A stretch of DNA of 64,000 nucleotides from Aquamicrobium aerolatum DSM 21857 (GTDB taxonomy: Bacteria > Pseudomonadota > Alphaproteobacteria > Rhizobiales > Rhizobiaceae). The notes below the pieces were generated by a model. That model made no database searches, had not been told where the DNA came from, and saw only the letters and a list, made by a program, of their open reading frames with translations. The DNA lies in contig NZ_FORF01000011.1 in NCBI RefSeq assembly GCF_900113935.1, positions 90,139 to 154,138 of the forward strand, in the 5' to 3' direction. Positions within the stretch are counted from its first letter, which is position 1, and the number at the start of each line of letters is the position of its first letter. The translations under genes and the position numbers were made by a program. Positions 63,655 to 64,000 of the stretch are shown piece by piece.

Positions 63655-64000
63655 AGAGGTTGAGCTAGGCTCAGGACCCATTGATTTAGAGGAATGGGTG
63701 TGATTCAGACGGGCGTATAGGAGCCTGACTGATGAGCAATTTGTTTTGGCTGACGGACGAGCAAATGGCTCGTCTTCGGCCCTATTTTCCCAAGAGCCAT
63801 GGTCGCCAGCGCGTTGATGATCGACGCGTTCTGAGCGGCATCATCTTCGTCAACCGCAACGGGCTCAGGTGGTGCGATGCGCCGAAGGAATATGGCCCGG
63901 CGAAGACGCTTTATAACCGCTGGAAACGCTGGGGCGACAAAGGCATCTTTATCCAGATGATGGAAGGCCTGGCTGTGCCTGAAGCTGCAGAGCACAAGAC
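63655..64000 (+). mobile_element. IS5-family insertion sequence (left end, cut by window edge)
   Basis: The element is identified by its transposase. Its left boundary is approximate: GGCTCAGGACCC at about 63669-63680 and TGTGATTCAG at 63700 look like IS end sequence, but the right end and target duplication are outside the window. Confidence 0.6.
63732..64000 (+). CDS. IS5 family transposase, N-terminal part (partial)
   Basis: The first 89 residues start MSNLFWLTDEQMARLRPYFP and continue DDRRVLSGIIFVNRNGLRW, CDAPKEYGPAKTLYNRWKRW, typical of the IS5/IS427 group, which usually has two overlapping frames joined by frameshifting. The reading frame is intact to the edge. AGGAGCC precedes the ATG. 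The element may have brought, or been attracted to, the neighbouring accessory cluster. Confidence 0.88.
   Translation, partial: MSNLFWLTDEQMARLRPYFPKSHGRQRVDDRRVLSGIIFVNRNGLRWCDAPKEYGPAKTLYNRWKRWGDKGIFIQMMEGLAVPEAAEHK

Overview
The window is GC-rich, densely coding chromosome from an alphaproteobacterium. Gene content and style point to Hyphomicrobiales, most like Phyllobacteriaceae (Mesorhizobium/Aminobacter relatives): infC-rpmI-rplT-pheS-pheT order, an Rrf2 regulator, a Fur/Mur-type regulator divergent from a Sit-type metal transporter, TAXI-TRAP transporters, and intergenic palindromic repeats of rhizobial type. The genus is an inference. No rRNA, tRNA or CRISPR array was seen.

Layout. 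1-5.1 kb: end of a fumarylacetoacetate-hydrolase-family gene, then gnd, an L-glyceraldehyde-3-phosphate-reductase-like aldo/keto reductase, a sugar isomerase/epimerase and rpe (a pentose-phosphate/sugar cluster). 5.1-13.3 kb: a soluble chemoreceptor-like protein whose Shine-Dalgarno lies inside a hairpin, polA (with altered proofreading residues), a candidate small RNA with three C-rich loops, an M20 peptidase, an RNase D-like exonuclease and an acyltransferase. 13.5-18.7 kb: two small ORFs, an Rrf2 regulator, a Fur/Mur-like regulator and, across a 29-bp perfect palindrome, the four-gene sitABCD Mn/Zn/Fe transporter. 18.7-31 kb: two glutathione transferases, a monooxygenase-fold protein, a DD-carboxypeptidase lipoprotein, 1-Cys peroxiredoxin, a membrane alpha/beta hydrolase, a DEAD-box helicase, prfC, a class II amidotransferase, dut, a HAD phosphatase and a LysE exporter. 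31-36.9 kb: TAXI-TRAP transporter with DUF1850 partner, thioredoxin-like protein, MFS transporter and a stand-alone Lrp effector domain.

37-51.3 kb is the main catabolic locus. It joins tryptophan breakdown (kynA and kynB) to aerobic CoA-dependent anthranilate degradation: an aryl-CoA ligase, the fused 2-aminobenzoyl-CoA monooxygenase/reductase, and beta-oxidation-like enzymes. A MarR regulator, a Liv-type ABC importer and a RidA-like protein lacking the canonical arginine complete it. Kynureninase and a thiolase are not in the window. A repeat with 23-bp inverted arms sits inside the catabolic operon and supplies the ribosome-binding site of the next gene.

51.3-58.8 kb returns to core genes: an alpha/beta hydrolase, infC (ATT start), rpmI, rplT, pheS, a GFA-family gene inserted before pheT, and a Gfo/Idh/MocA oxidoreductase. 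From about 58.8 kb to the end the sequence looks less GC-rich and accessory. It carries an RraA-like aldolase-family protein, a luciferase-like flavin monooxygenase, a LysR regulator, a flavin reductase, an enol-lactonase-like hydrolase, a carboxymuconolactone-decarboxylase-like protein and the start of an IS5-family element. I read this as an uncharacterised two-component-monooxygenase catabolic cluster; a short motif pair is shared by its two promoter regions.
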